Below, one piece after another: positions 34,900-43,273 of a DNA stretch of 64,000 nucleotides. The translations under genes and the position numbers were made by a program. The stretch's first letter is position 1; each line of letters starts with the position of its first letter. A model generated the notes under the pieces. The model saw only the letters and a program-made list of their open reading frames with translations. It did not search any database and was not told the origin of the DNA. The DNA is from Caballeronia insecticola (GTDB taxonomy: Bacteria; Pseudomonadota; Gammaproteobacteria; Burkholderiales; Burkholderiaceae): NCBI RefSeq assembly GCF_000402035.1, contig NC_021289.1, positions 744,001 to 808,000 of the forward strand, in the 5' to 3' direction.

Positions 34900-35378
34900 C
34901 CGCGACATTGCCCCAGTTTCTCGAACGCGACTGGATCGCCGCGCGCATTCCGCACGACGGCTCGATGTGTCTGCTCGACGCCGTTGTCGCGTGGGACGCG
35001 GAGCGCATCCGCTGCACGGCGACGAGCCACCTTTGCGCTGAGAATCCGTTGCGCTCGAAGGGACGGCTCGCGGCGGTCTGCGGCATCGAATACGCGGCGC
35101 AGGCGATGGCGGTGCATGGGGCGCTGGTCGGCTCGGGCGCAGGCGATCAGGCGCGCCCGCGCGTGGGCATGCTGACGAGCGTGCGCGGCGTGCAGACGCA
35201 TATCGACCGGCTCGACACGCTCGACGCCCCGCTCGACATCGAAGCCGAACGCATCGGCGGCGACGACAACACGGTGCTGTATCGCTTCGACGTTCGCTGC
35301 GCGGGCCGCGCGCTGCTGAGCGGACGCGCCGCCGTGATCCTCGACGCCGCTCAGCCGGCCGGCTTCGTCGCGCAATAA
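34896..35378 (+). CDS. ApeP-like 3-hydroxyacyl-ACP dehydratase
   Basis: A 160-residue hot-dog protein of the ApeP/hydroxymyristoyl-ACP dehydratase-like family that serves as the second dehydratase of aryl polyene biosynthesis. Family features are the N-terminal IPHDGSMCLLDAVVAWD and AVCGIEYAAQAMAVHG. It is the last gene of the rightward arm, with ATGA overlap to the chain-length factor. Its 3' end overlaps the converging methyltransferase gene by 28 bp. Confidence 0.87.
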   Translation: MTATLPQFLERDWIAARIPHDGSMCLLDAVVAWDAERIRCTATSHLCAENPLRSKGRLAAVCGIEYAAQAMAVHGALVGSGAGDQARPRVGMLTSVRGVQTHIDRLDTLDAPLDIEAERIGGDDNTVLYRFDVRCAGRALLSGRAAVILDAAQPAGFVAQ

Positions 35379-36121
35379 GCGGAAAAGATGCCGAGTTCGA
35401 CGTCGCGGCGCACGTCGACGAAACCCGCGCGGCGGATCGCGGCGAGCACCGTGTCGGGCGGCACGCAGGCTTCGATCGTGTCCCAGTAGTAGCGCATCAA
35501 CTCCACGCTCTCCTCTTTCTTCCCGACGATCCGTGCGATCAACGGCACCACGCCGCGCATGTAGAACTTCAGCGCGGCGCGTCCGGCGCCATGCGCGGGA
35601 CGCGTGATTTCGAGCACGCACAGACGGCCGCCGGGCGCGAGCACGCGGAAATATTCGTCGAAGACTTGCGCGAGATCGCCGACGTGGCGCAGCGCGAAAC
35701 CCATGCTCAGGAAATCGTAGACGGCGTCATCGCACGGCAGATTCTCCGCGCTGCCGATGCGCGTTTCCACGCCCGCCGGCAGATGCGCCTCTCCGACCAT
35801 GCCCGGACTCGGATCGACACCGGTGACGAGCGCAGCGTCGCCGGTGATCGCCACCGCTTCCCTCGTGACGAGACCCGTTCCCATGCCGACATCGAGCACG
35901 CGCATGCCGCGCGCAAGACCCGCCGAGCGCAACGCGCGATTCCGATACCACGGACCGGAGCCGAAGGCCATCGCGCGTTCGATTGCGTCGTAGTCGGGCG
36001 CGGTGCGGTCGAACATGCCGCGCAGCCAGACGCGCCGCTTCGTTTCGTCGGGATAGTAGGACGTGAGCGGTTCGTGCGGGGCTTCCTGCGGGGTTTTCTG
36101 CATGTGCCGGGGGGAAGTCAT
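35351..36121 (-). CDS. UbiE/COQ5-like SAM methyltransferase at the cluster edge
   Basis: A 256-residue methyltransferase with motif I as RVLDVGMGTGLVTREA and the FMRGVVPLIAR-like C-terminal helix seen in UbiE and related enzymes. It is convergent with the pigment operon and overlaps its last gene by 28 bp. The opposite direction means a separate promoter; a dyad element lies about 100 bp upstream. It could methylate the aryl head of the pigment, or be an unrelated quinone-type methyltransferase. GGAGA precedes the ATG. Confidence 0.8.
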   Translation of the reverse strand: MTSPRHMQKTPQEAPHEPLTSYYPDETKRRVWLRGMFDRTAPDYDAIERAMAFGSGPWYRNRALRSAGLARGMRVLDVGMGTGLVTREAVAITGDAALVTGVDPSPGMVGEAHLPAGVETRIGSAENLPCDDAVYDFLSMGFALRHVGDLAQVFDEYFRVLAPGGRLCVLEITRPAHGAGRAALKFYMRGVVPLIARIVGKKEESVELMRYYWDTIEACVPPDTVLAAIRRAGFVDVRRDVELGIFSAYCATKPAG

Positions 36122-36217
36122 CGGGTCTCCTGGTCCGTGTTCGGGCTGTGCGTGATTGTGCTTGTTTTTATCACAGCGTCGGGCGGCGCAGGGCGATTCG
36201 GCCACGATGCAACGTCG

Positions 36218-36255
36218 TGGCATTTTGGATGCAAAGTGCGTTATGCAAAATGCCA
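36218..36255. repeat. Dyad repeat TGGCATTTTG-N18-CAAAATGCCA, copy A
   Basis: Perfect 10-bp arms spaced by 18 bp lie between the membrane protein gene end and the UbiE-like gene start. A second element with the same GCATTTTG arms and the same 18-bp spacing lies at 60508-60541; 29 of 37 positions match between copies. This is either a regulator binding site or a dispersed intergenic repeat. Confidence 0.6.
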
Positions 36256-36280
36256 TGCCGCGACGAGCGCGGCAGGCGGT

Positions 36281-36985
36281 TCAGTCCGCCACGGTCATCG
36301 GCTGCATCAACTCGCCCACGGAGATTGCTGGAGCGGCCGGGCGCGTCTGCGCCTGTGTTGGCGATGGCAGCGCCAGCGTCATCGCCTTGCGGGCGCGCAT
36401 CATCGAATTGCGGACGCGCCGCTCCGGACGGCTCAACATGCCGCCGCCGACGAGCGCGACGAACGATGCGATCAACGGCACGGCGAGCAGCATCGTGGAA
36501 GACTTGAAGAGGCCGAGCCGTAACGGGCTGCGCGACGCCCACACGGACCACGCGATCGCAAAGCCCAGATAGGCGATGGCCGCCGGCGCACCCGCGAGTT
36601 CGGGCATGCCGATGCGCTGCGCGAACGGCATCGGAAAGATCAGGACGAAGAGCGCGATGCTCGCGAGCGCATAGAGCAGCAGTGCGCGCCGCTGCTTCAC
36701 GAGCCCCGTGAGCGTCCAGAATGCGAGCAAGAGCACGAATGGCGGACACGCGGCCACCACGGCGCCGAGCGCCAGATACACGACGACGCCGCTCATCAGA
36801 TTGCGCAGATAGCCTGCCGACGACGCGTAATAGACCATATATCCCGCCGCGGGCGCCGCCACGCATGCGAGATAGGTCGTCATGCCGCTTTGCCCGTCGG
36901 GCGAGACGACGAGCCTCAACACAAGCAGGCTGGTAAAGCCGACGAGATAAACCAGAAACCGCAAGACTGAAAAACGTTGCTTCAT
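36281..36985 (-). CDS. Multi-pass membrane protein, unknown function
   Basis: A 234-residue protein with six likely helices and a proline/alanine-rich tail. No recognised family. The start places a short basic segment before the first helix. It follows a 250-bp gap from the flavin reductase gene on the same strand and is separated from the UbiE-like methyltransferase by a dyad repeat that could act as a weak terminator. A role in pigment or envelope function is possible from context only. Confidence 0.55.
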   Translation of the reverse strand: MKQRFSVLRFLVYLVGFTSLLVLRLVVSPDGQSGMTTYLACVAAPAAGYMVYYASSAGYLRNLMSGVVVYLALGAVVAACPPFVLLLAFWTLTGLVKQRRALLLYALASIALFVLIFPMPFAQRIGMPELAGAPAAIAYLGFAIAWSVWASRSPLRLGLFKSSTMLLAVPLIASFVALVGGGMLSRPERRVRNSMMRARKAMTLALPSPTQAQTRPAAPAISVGELMQPMTVAD

Positions 36986-37238
36986 ACCGCACCCCTGTTC
37001 CCCGATGGTGCGATCGGTCCTCGACGCGCCCACTCCACGACGCGTCATTCGCGCCGCAGTAAAGGTTACGAGAGCCGTTCTCGCCCATCTATCGCCCGCG
37101 TCCGATTTCGTGGAACGGATCGCGGGATCGAAAGCGTCGCCGCGAATAGCCTGCCGGACTTTCGCGATCGACGTCTCTCTATATCGACTGAGGAAAGGGA
37201 AATCTTTAGCCCGTTGTTTGCGGGCTGGAACGAATGCT

Positions 37239-37826
37239 CTAGACGGCGGGCGTGATCGGCCGGGCCTGCTCCATCGACGAAGCGCGCGCGAACTTGCCCG
37301 CGCCCAGATGATGAAGCGTGTGCAGCGGCTGATTCGAATCGTCGAGCGTCCAGTGGCCGTTCGAGAACACGCGCGCATCGGCGGCGGCCGCGATGACTTC
37401 GGCAAAACAGGTGTCGTAGGCGTCTTCCGTATGCTTCTCGTCGATGAGCCTGCACTCCAGCCACGCCGCGCAATTCGTCTCGATGAGCGGCAGTTTCAGC
37501 ACCGGCCCCTCCACCGTATCGATGCCGAAGGCCTCGAACTTGTCGATGTCGCGCCCGCTCGACGAACCGACCGCGTAGGTCAGATCCATCATCGCGTAGC
37601 CCGGCACGCAGATGCCGAACGTTCCGCTCGCGGCGGCAAGCTCGCGCGTGTACGTGCTCTTGTCGATCACGACGGCGATGCGCGGCGGCGTGAACTCGAC
37701 GGGCATCGACCACGCCGCTGCCATGACATTGCGGCGGCCGCCGTGCGCGCTCGTAACGAGCACCGTCGGACCATGATTGATGAGGCGGCTGGCGTGTTCC
37801 AGCTTGACGGGAAGGAAGTGGCTCAT
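37239..37826 (-). CDS. Flavin reductase-like protein
   Basis: DIM6/NTAB-type flavin reductase or FMN-binding protein, 195 aa, with the family motif NVMAAAWSMPVEFTPPRIAVVIDKSTYTRE in the N-terminal half. Such proteins supply reduced FMN to monooxygenases or act as flavoprotein reductases by themselves. No monooxygenase is adjacent. It is divergent from the PadR-SIP operon, with 139 bp between, and shares that promoter region. Confidence 0.85.
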   Translation of the reverse strand: MSHFLPVKLEHASRLINHGPTVLVTSAHGGRRNVMAAAWSMPVEFTPPRIAVVIDKSTYTRELAAASGTFGICVPGYAMMDLTYAVGSSSGRDIDKFEAFGIDTVEGPVLKLPLIETNCAAWLECRLIDEKHTEDAYDTCFAEVIAAAADARVFSNGHWTLDDSNQPLHTLHHLGAGKFARASSMEQARPITPAV

Positions 37827-37901
37827 TCGATTTCCAATGAAAGGGACGATTCGCGTGATTCTAGGCGCACGCGCCCGGACGCGCGCATCGCAAAAATCGT
37901 C

Positions 37902-37930
37902 TTGACAGACACTCTTACGATATATATCTT
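37902..37930 (+). promoter_or_regulatory. Strong sigma70 promoter of the PadR-ferric reductase operon
   Basis: Consensus TTGACA (37902-37907) is followed after 17 bp by TATCTT (37925-37930). It lies 36 bp upstream of the GGAG-preceded PadR start. Overlapping dyads (next entry) lie at and just after the -10 box, so repression by the PadR protein is likely. Confidence 0.7.
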
Positions 37931-37931
37931 T

Positions 37932-37953
37932 AGATATGTTTTACGACATATCT
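37932..37953. promoter_or_regulatory. Dyad operator candidate for the PadR regulator
   Basis: AGATATGT (37932-37939) and ACATATCT (37946-37953) form a perfect 8-bp inverted repeat with a 6-bp spacer. An extra 10-bp palindrome GATATATATC (37919-37928) overlaps the -10 box. PadR regulators bind dyads rich in AT steps, so this fits autorepression. Immediately after the dyad comes the ribosome site. Confidence 0.6.
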
Positions 37954-37965
37954 GGAGTGTTCACC

Positions 37966-38700
37966 ATGAAATCCCGTTGCTTTCAACGTGCGCGTGAAGC
38001 CGGTTTTCGCGCCTTCGGTTTTGATTTTCCTTTCGGCGCCCCCGAATGGGCGGAACGCCTGGCGTTCGAGCGCTGGGGCATGAACGGCCGCCATCGTCAT
38101 GGCGGCGGCCCCGGCGGCATGGGTGGGATGGGCGGCGGCATGGGCGGCATGGGTGGATTCGGCGGCGAAGACGGCATGCCGCGCGGCCGCAAGTTTTCCT
38201 CCGACGACCTCCAACTGCTGCTCCTCGCCCTGCTCGCGGAAGCACCGCGTCACGGCTACGAACTCATCAAGGCGCTGGAAGATCGTTCGAACGGTTTCTA
38301 TACGCCGAGTCCGGGCATGGTGTATCCCGCGCTCACCTATCTCGAAGAGCTTGGCTATACGACCGTCGAACTCGAAGGAAACCGCAAGCGTTATGCGCTT
38401 TCGGATGCGGGCCGCGACTATCTCGCGAGCAATCGCGAACGCGTGGACATCATGCTCGCGAAGCTCACGCACTTCGCCCGCAAGATGGACCTCGTGCGCC
38501 GCGCCTACATGGGCGAGGACACCGACGACACATCCGGCGACAGCGGCTGGGTCGCCGAATTGATTTCAGCGCGCCGCGCGATGAAGAAAGCGCTGCTATT
38601 GCGTACCGATGCATCGCCCGACGAACAGCGCCGCATCGCCGCGATCCTCTTTCGCGCGACCGCTGAAATCGAACAGACCCCCCCGCCGAAACAGGCGTGA
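37966..38700 (+). CDS. PadR-family metal-responsive regulator (YqjI-like)
   Basis: Winged-helix PadR protein, 244 aa. The HTH core is at about residues 80-140 (LQLLLLALLAEAPRHGYELIKALEDRSNGFY, then TPSPGMVYPALTYLEELGY), matching YqjI. The N-terminal extension has HRHGGGPG and Gly/Met repeats at residues 43-67, where YqjI carries a His/Cys-rich nickel-binding region. It lies directly upstream of a siderophore-interacting protein, as yqjI pairs with nfeF (yqjH) in E. coli. Control of iron/nickel balance is therefore likely. Start chosen because GGAG is 8 nt upstream. Confidence 0.88.
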   Translation: MKSRCFQRAREAGFRAFGFDFPFGAPEWAERLAFERWGMNGRHRHGGGPGGMGGMGGGMGGMGGFGGEDGMPRGRKFSSDDLQLLLLALLAEAPRHGYELIKALEDRSNGFYTPSPGMVYPALTYLEELGYTTVELEGNRKRYALSDAGRDYLASNRERVDIMLAKLTHFARKMDLVRRAYMGEDTDDTSGDSGWVAELISARRAMKKALLLRTDASPDEQRRIAAILFRATAEIEQTPPPKQA

Positions 38701-38716
38701 GAAGGAGCCTTACACG

Positions 38717-39547
38717 ATGACCAATTCCATCCTGCAAGACCGGCCCGATCTGGATGTCACGCGCGTGCGTCATGCGCTCAAGTTTCGCCTGCTGCAAGTG
38801 AAGCGCGTACAGGCGCTCAATCCGCATTTCGTGCGCGTAACCTTCACCGGCGACGATCTCGAAGACTTCGTCAGCGCTTCATTCGACGATCACGTGAAGC
38901 TCTTCTTTCCGCAGCCCGGCGAGTCGATGCCCGCCATCCCGCAAGCCGGTCCCGATGGCCCTGTGTTCGATCCGTCGAAGCCGCGCCCGATCGCGCGCGA
39001 TTTCACGCCGCGCCGTCATGATCGCGCGACGCGTGAACTCGATATCGAATTCGCGCTGCATGAAGCCGGTCCCGCAACGGCGTGGGCCGCGCAAGCGAAG
39101 CCGGGCCAGTATCTCGGCATCGGCGGGCCGCGCGGATCGTTTGTGATTCCCACGCAATTCGACTGGCATCTGATGATCGGCGATGAAACCGCGTTGCCCG
39201 CCATCGCGCGTCGTCTTGAAGAGTTGCCGGAAGGCACGCGCGTCGCGACGCTGATCGAAGTGGCCGATCAATCGGCGCGCATCGAATTCGACACGCGCGC
39301 CGATCTCTATGCGCAATGGCGTTATCGCAACGAGAGCGAGCATCCGGGCGGCGCGCTGCTGCTCGCGTTGCGCGAGACGTTCGTGCCCGAAGGCGAAGGC
39401 TATGTCTGGGCTGCGGGCGAAGCCACGCTCATGCGCGCGGTGCGGCAGTTGCTATGCACGGAACGCGGCATCGACAAGCGGCGCATTCGCGCGTCCGCAT
39501 ACTGGAAGCGCGGCGAACAAGGCGTGCACGAAACCATCGACGGTTGA
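38717..39547 (+). CDS. Siderophore-interacting FAD-dependent ferric reductase (NfeF-like)
   Basis: SIP-family NADPH/NADH ferric-siderophore reductase, 276 aa, that frees iron from siderophores in the cytoplasm. Typical signatures include FTGDDLEDF, RDFTPRR at the FAD site, and GDETALPAIARRLEELP (nucleotide-binding side) followed by the C-terminal AYWKRGEQG. AAGGAG is 10 nt upstream of the ATG. It is 16 bp from the PadR gene and co-transcribed. The pair resembles yqjI-nfeF of enterobacteria. Confidence 0.88.
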   Translation: MTNSILQDRPDLDVTRVRHALKFRLLQVKRVQALNPHFVRVTFTGDDLEDFVSASFDDHVKLFFPQPGESMPAIPQAGPDGPVFDPSKPRPIARDFTPRRHDRATRELDIEFALHEAGPATAWAAQAKPGQYLGIGGPRGSFVIPTQFDWHLMIGDETALPAIARRLEELPEGTRVATLIEVADQSARIEFDTRADLYAQWRYRNESEHPGGALLLALRETFVPEGEGYVWAAGEATLMRAVRQLLCTERGIDKRRIRASAYWKRGEQGVHETIDG

Positions 39548-39560
39548 TCGCGCTTGTGCA

Positions 39561-40448
39561 TTAAGTCTTGGATTGCACGCCGCTCGCAAAGCGCTTTTCG
39601 ATTTCCATTGCACGATCGAGTCCGACGAAACGGTTGTACTCCTCGAACGGCGTCAGGCGATCGGCGATGGAGTCGGTCGTGCCTTCGCGCATGAATATGG
39701 CCAGCATGTCCTTCACGGCCTTATGCATTGCAAGCATCGGCTCGATGGGGCTCAACGTGTAATCGAAGCCTATTTCGTAGGCTTCCTGCATCGACACGTA
39801 AGGGCTTTTTCCCGTGCGCGCCTGATTGAAAAGAATCGGCTTGCCGAGCGGCTTCAAACGGCGCGTGAGTTCGCGCATGTGTTCGAGACTCTCCGGTGCA
39901 TCGGCATAGAGTCCGTCCGCGCCCGCGTGCGCATAGGCTTCGAGGCGCGCGATGGCATCGTCGATACCTGTTACCGCTATTGCATCGGTGCGCGCGACGA
40001 TGAAGAAATCCGGATCGCGGCGCGCTTCGATCATTGCGCGCAACTTGAGCACCATCTCTTCTTTCGATACGAGCTGCTTGCCCGCATAGTGGCCGCATTT
40101 CTTCGGCAGCGCCTGATCTTCCAGATGCAACACGGATGCGCCCGCTTCTTCCCATAGGCGCATGGTGCGCTGAACATCGAGGATGCCGCCGTAGCCTGTG
40201 TCGGCATCGGCGAAAATAGGCACCGACGTCACGCGGCAAATGCGGCGGATGTGCTCGAACATCTCCGTTTGCGACAACACGCCGACATCCGGTTGTCCCG
40301 CGACCACGCCCGACGCGACGAAGCCCGACACATAGATGGACTTCGCGCCCGCCTGCTCGGCCAGCATCGCGGTGATGGCGTCGTGCGCGCCCATGCAGAC
40401 GAAAGGACCTTCCTTGAACAACTCGCGAAAGCGTGCGGAACGGGTCAA
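39561..40448 (-). CDS. Isocitrate lyase/PEP mutase-family C-C lyase
   Basis: Superfamily lyase, 295 aa, that cleaves a 2-hydroxy-3-carboxylate (isocitrate, 2-methylisocitrate or dimethylmalate type). The KKCGH motif (116-120) carries the catalytic cysteine of true lyases, and DAD (81-83) binds Mg2+. PEP mutases lack this cysteine motif, so lyase is preferred. The start is a TTG with GGAG 7 nt upstream; a second in-frame TTG lies 27 bp earlier with no ribosome site. It is the last gene of an operon with LeuC/LeuD homologues and an ABC importer, and resembles dimethylmalate lyase in gene context. Confidence 0.85.
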   Translation of the reverse strand: MTRSARFRELFKEGPFVCMGAHDAITAMLAEQAGAKSIYVSGFVASGVVAGQPDVGVLSQTEMFEHIRRICRVTSVPIFADADTGYGGILDVQRTMRLWEEAGASVLHLEDQALPKKCGHYAGKQLVSKEEMVLKLRAMIEARRDPDFFIVARTDAIAVTGIDDAIARLEAYAHAGADGLYADAPESLEHMRELTRRLKPLGKPILFNQARTGKSPYVSMQEAYEIGFDYTLSPIEPMLAMHKAVKDMLAIFMREGTTDSIADRLTPFEEYNRFVGLDRAMEIEKRFASGVQSKT

Positions 40449-40476
40449 GATGAGTCTCCGGAAGATTCGAAACAAG

Positions 40477-41094
40477 TCAGTTCAAATAGGCCCAGCAACG
40501 CGCATTGCGGTCAGCGGCGCGGAATTGCGCAATCTGCTCGCTCATGCGGCGCGTCTGGTCGATCTCGTCGAGTCCTTCGAGCAATGCTTCGCGTTGCGCT
40601 GCATCGAATTCGAAGGGAATCGCGTCGAGCTTTGGTGCGCGAATTTCGAGCGCGCGCAGATCGACTTCGACATGCGCGCCATCGCGCGAGGCATCGGCGA
40701 TACGCGCAATTTCGTTTGCGTCGAGCCGCACCGGCAGCAAGCCGTTTTGCAGACAGTTGTTGTAGAAGATGTCGCCGAACGAAGGTGCGATCACGCAGCG
40801 GATGCCCGCTTCTTCGAGCGCCCATACCGCCATTTCACGCGAGCTTCCGCAACCGAAGTTCGTGCCGCCGAGCACGGTGCAGGCTTGACGAAACTCGGGA
40901 CGGTTGAGCACGAAGTCTTCGCGCTCGCCGCTTGCCGGGCCATCGCCGCGATAACGCAGCGTTTCGAGCAGATAAGGTCCGAGTTGTCCGCGCTTGAGTT
41001 GCGAGATGCGTTCGATGCGAATGATGAGGTCGGTATCGATGTTATCGCGCAAGAGCGGCGCAGCCGGCCCCGTGATCGTCGTAACGGCCTTCAT
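40477..41094 (-). CDS. leuD: LeuD-like hydro-lyase small subunit
   Basis: Small (swivel) subunit of an aconitase-superfamily isomerase/hydratase, 205 aa. Family motifs are NIDTDLII, GGTNFGCGSSREMAVWAL and APSFGDIFYNNCLQNG. The segment after NIDTDLII reads RIERI where canonical LeuD has PKQFL, and the substrate loop differs, so it may not act on isopropylmalate. It overlaps the large-subunit gene by 4 bp. With the lyase gene downstream, a role in dimethylmaleate or alkylmalate metabolism is more likely than leucine synthesis. Confidence 0.82.
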   Translation of the reverse strand: MKAVTTITGPAAPLLRDNIDTDLIIRIERISQLKRGQLGPYLLETLRYRGDGPASGEREDFVLNRPEFRQACTVLGGTNFGCGSSREMAVWALEEAGIRCVIAPSFGDIFYNNCLQNGLLPVRLDANEIARIADASRDGAHVEVDLRALEIRAPKLDAIPFEFDAAQREALLEGLDEIDQTRRMSEQIAQFRAADRNARCWAYLN

Positions 41095-42497
41095 TGCGAT
41101 GCTCCCGTGTGCGGCGCGGCGATATGTCCCGCAAGCGCGCTTGCTGCAGCAACGGCCGGACTCGCGAGATGCGTGCGCGCGCCGGGCCCTTGCCTGCCGA
41201 CGAAATTGCGATTCGACGTCGATACGCAACGCTCACCGCGCCCGACGACATCGCCGTTCGCGCCGACGCACATCGAGCAGCCCGGCTCGCGCCATTCGAA
41301 GCCTGCCGCGCGAAAGATGTCGTCGAGTCCTTCTTCATGCGCCTGCCGCGCAACCGTGAGCGAACCGGGCACGACCCACGCCTTCACGTTGCGCGCGACA
41401 TGATGACCATCGACGACGCGCGCCGCCATGCGCAAGTCCTCGATGCGGCTGTTGGTGCACGAACCGATGAACACGCGGTCCACGGCCAGTTCCTCGAGAT
41501 GCTGTCCCGCGCGCACGCCCATGTAGTCGATTGCGCCTTGCGCCGCATTGCGACGCGACTCGTCGGTCAGCGCCGCGGGATCGGGAATCGCTTCGTCGAG
41601 CGCGATAACGTGCTCGGGGCTCGTGCCCCACGTGACCTGCACGCGAATCGCCGCTGCATCGACAACCACTTCGCGATCGAAGTGTGCGCCCTCGTCCGTC
41701 GCGAGCGATCTCCAGTCTGCGACAGCGCGATCGAACAGTTCGCCTTGCGGCGCATACGGCTTGCCGCGCAGATAAGCGAACGTGGTCTCGTCCGGCGCTA
41801 CGAGGCCGAACTTCGCGCCCAGTTCAATGCTGAGGTTGCACAACGTGAGCCGTCCTTCCATCGACAACGCTTCGATCGCCTCGCCCGCATATTCAACCGC
41901 GTAGCCCGTGCCGCCGGCCGCGCCGATCTTGCCGATCACATACAGGATCATGTCCTTCGCGCTCACGCCTTCGCGCACGCGGCCATCGAAAAGCACGCGC
42001 ATCGTTTTCGGCCGCTTCTGCCGGATGGTTTGCGTGGCCAGCACATGCACGACCTCCGTCGAGCCGATGCCGAACGCGAGTGCGCCCATCGCGCCGTGCG
42101 TGCAGGTGTGACTGTCCGCGCAGACGATGGATGTGCCTGGCAGCGAGAGTCCAAGCTCCGGTCCGATCACATGCACGATGCCTTGCTGGCCCGCCGCACC
42201 GATGTCGAAGATAGGAATGGCGTGATGCGTCATCTGCGTGCGCATCGCATCGACCATTTCGGTGCTCCAGTCCGCATCGCCCGCGCGGCGGCCGGGCAAC
42301 GTAGAGATCACATGATCGAGCGTGGCGAACGTGAGCGCGGGGCTATCGATGCCGAGGCCGCGCCGCTCCAGCACGCGTACTGCTTCGACGCCGGTCAGTT
42401 CGTGCATCAGATGACGGTCCACCTGAAGCAGATCGGCGCCGCCCGCAAGATGCGCGATGACGTGACTGTCCCACAGCTTGTCGAAGAGTGTTTTCAT
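41091..42497 (-). CDS. leuC: LeuC-like hydro-lyase large subunit
   Basis: Large subunit of 3-isopropylmalate dehydratase type, 468 aa, holding a [4Fe-4S] cluster. Cluster cysteines are seen in CTNSR and in CSMC (with CVGANGD following), and the CADSHT motif is present, with the ERCVSTSNRNF and GARTHLASP blocks. The sequence is close to genuine LeuC, so isomerisation of an alkylmalate is a realistic activity. The setting (ABC importer upstream, LeuD-like subunit and a lyase downstream) differs from leuCDB and suggests catabolism of an imported acid. Confidence 0.87.
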   Translation of the reverse strand: MKTLFDKLWDSHVIAHLAGGADLLQVDRHLMHELTGVEAVRVLERRGLGIDSPALTFATLDHVISTLPGRRAGDADWSTEMVDAMRTQMTHHAIPIFDIGAAGQQGIVHVIGPELGLSLPGTSIVCADSHTCTHGAMGALAFGIGSTEVVHVLATQTIRQKRPKTMRVLFDGRVREGVSAKDMILYVIGKIGAAGGTGYAVEYAGEAIEALSMEGRLTLCNLSIELGAKFGLVAPDETTFAYLRGKPYAPQGELFDRAVADWRSLATDEGAHFDREVVVDAAAIRVQVTWGTSPEHVIALDEAIPDPAALTDESRRNAAQGAIDYMGVRAGQHLEELAVDRVFIGSCTNSRIEDLRMAARVVDGHHVARNVKAWVVPGSLTVARQAHEEGLDDIFRAAGFEWREPGCSMCVGANGDVVGRGERCVSTSNRNFVGRQGPGARTHLASPAVAAASALAGHIAAPHTGASQ

Positions 42498-42499
42498 GA

Positions 42500-43273
42500 T
42501 CAGTCGCTATGCGTGAGATGACGCTGCCATGCAAGGAACAGCAGATTGACGAGCGTTGCGAAGACGAAGAGCATCAGCGCGAGCGCCATGATCGTGCTGG
42601 TTTCGTTGCGGTTCATCGCGATCATCAGCAATCTGCCGATGCCGCTCTGCGACGCGAACATCTCGCCGATCAACGTGCCGAGCAAGGTCAGCGAAAAGCC
42701 GATGCGCAAGCCCGCGACGACTTCCGGCACGCATGCGGGCAGCAGCACGTGGCGCGCGAAAGCGCCGGGGCTCATGCGATACGTTCTTGCCGCACGCGCA
42801 TAGATGGGCGGCATGTTGCGCACGGCGTTCATCGTGAACAGCGTGATCGGCACGATGCCGTGCATCACGCCGAAGACGATCTTCGCCCACAGGCCGAGGC
42901 CGCATGCGAGCAGCACGACCGGATAGAGCGTGACCTTCGGAATCGAATAGAAGCCCATCATGAGCGGCTCCATGACGTCGCCGGCCATGCGTCGCGAGCC
43001 GAGCAGCAAGCCCAGGCAGACGCCGGCGATGGCTGAAATCGCAAACGCCGAGGCAAACGCGAGCGATGTCACATAGAGGCTCTGAGGAAAGTCCACATCG
43101 CTCACGATATGCAGCGCTCGCTGCACGGTGCGCGCGGGCGTCGTGAGCACATCGGGTCCGAGCATTTCGCTCAAGCCCTGCCACAACGCGACGAGCACGA
43201 CGATCAGCACGAGCGCGTCCATCCAGCGCCGCGTGTGCCGAGGTCTCGCCGTATGCGTAACGACGACGGTCAT
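42500..43273 (-). CDS. ABC transporter permease, nitrate/sulfonate/taurine-type
   Basis: A 257-residue permease with six helices and the EAA loop (ARTYRMSPGAFARHVLLPACVPEVVAGLRIG). Together with the next permease, ATPase and binding protein it forms a complete SsuABC/TauABC-like importer. It overlaps the other permease by 4 bp and precedes leuC by 2 bp, tying import to the metabolic enzymes in one transcript. Confidence 0.87.
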   Translation of the reverse strand: MTVVVTHTARPRHTRRWMDALVLIVVLVALWQGLSEMLGPDVLTTPARTVQRALHIVSDVDFPQSLYVTSLAFASAFAISAIAGVCLGLLLGSRRMAGDVMEPLMMGFYSIPKVTLYPVVLLACGLGLWAKIVFGVMHGIVPITLFTMNAVRNMPPIYARAARTYRMSPGAFARHVLLPACVPEVVAGLRIGFSLTLLGTLIGEMFASQSGIGRLLMIAMNRNETSTIMALALMLFVFATLVNLLFLAWQRHLTHSD

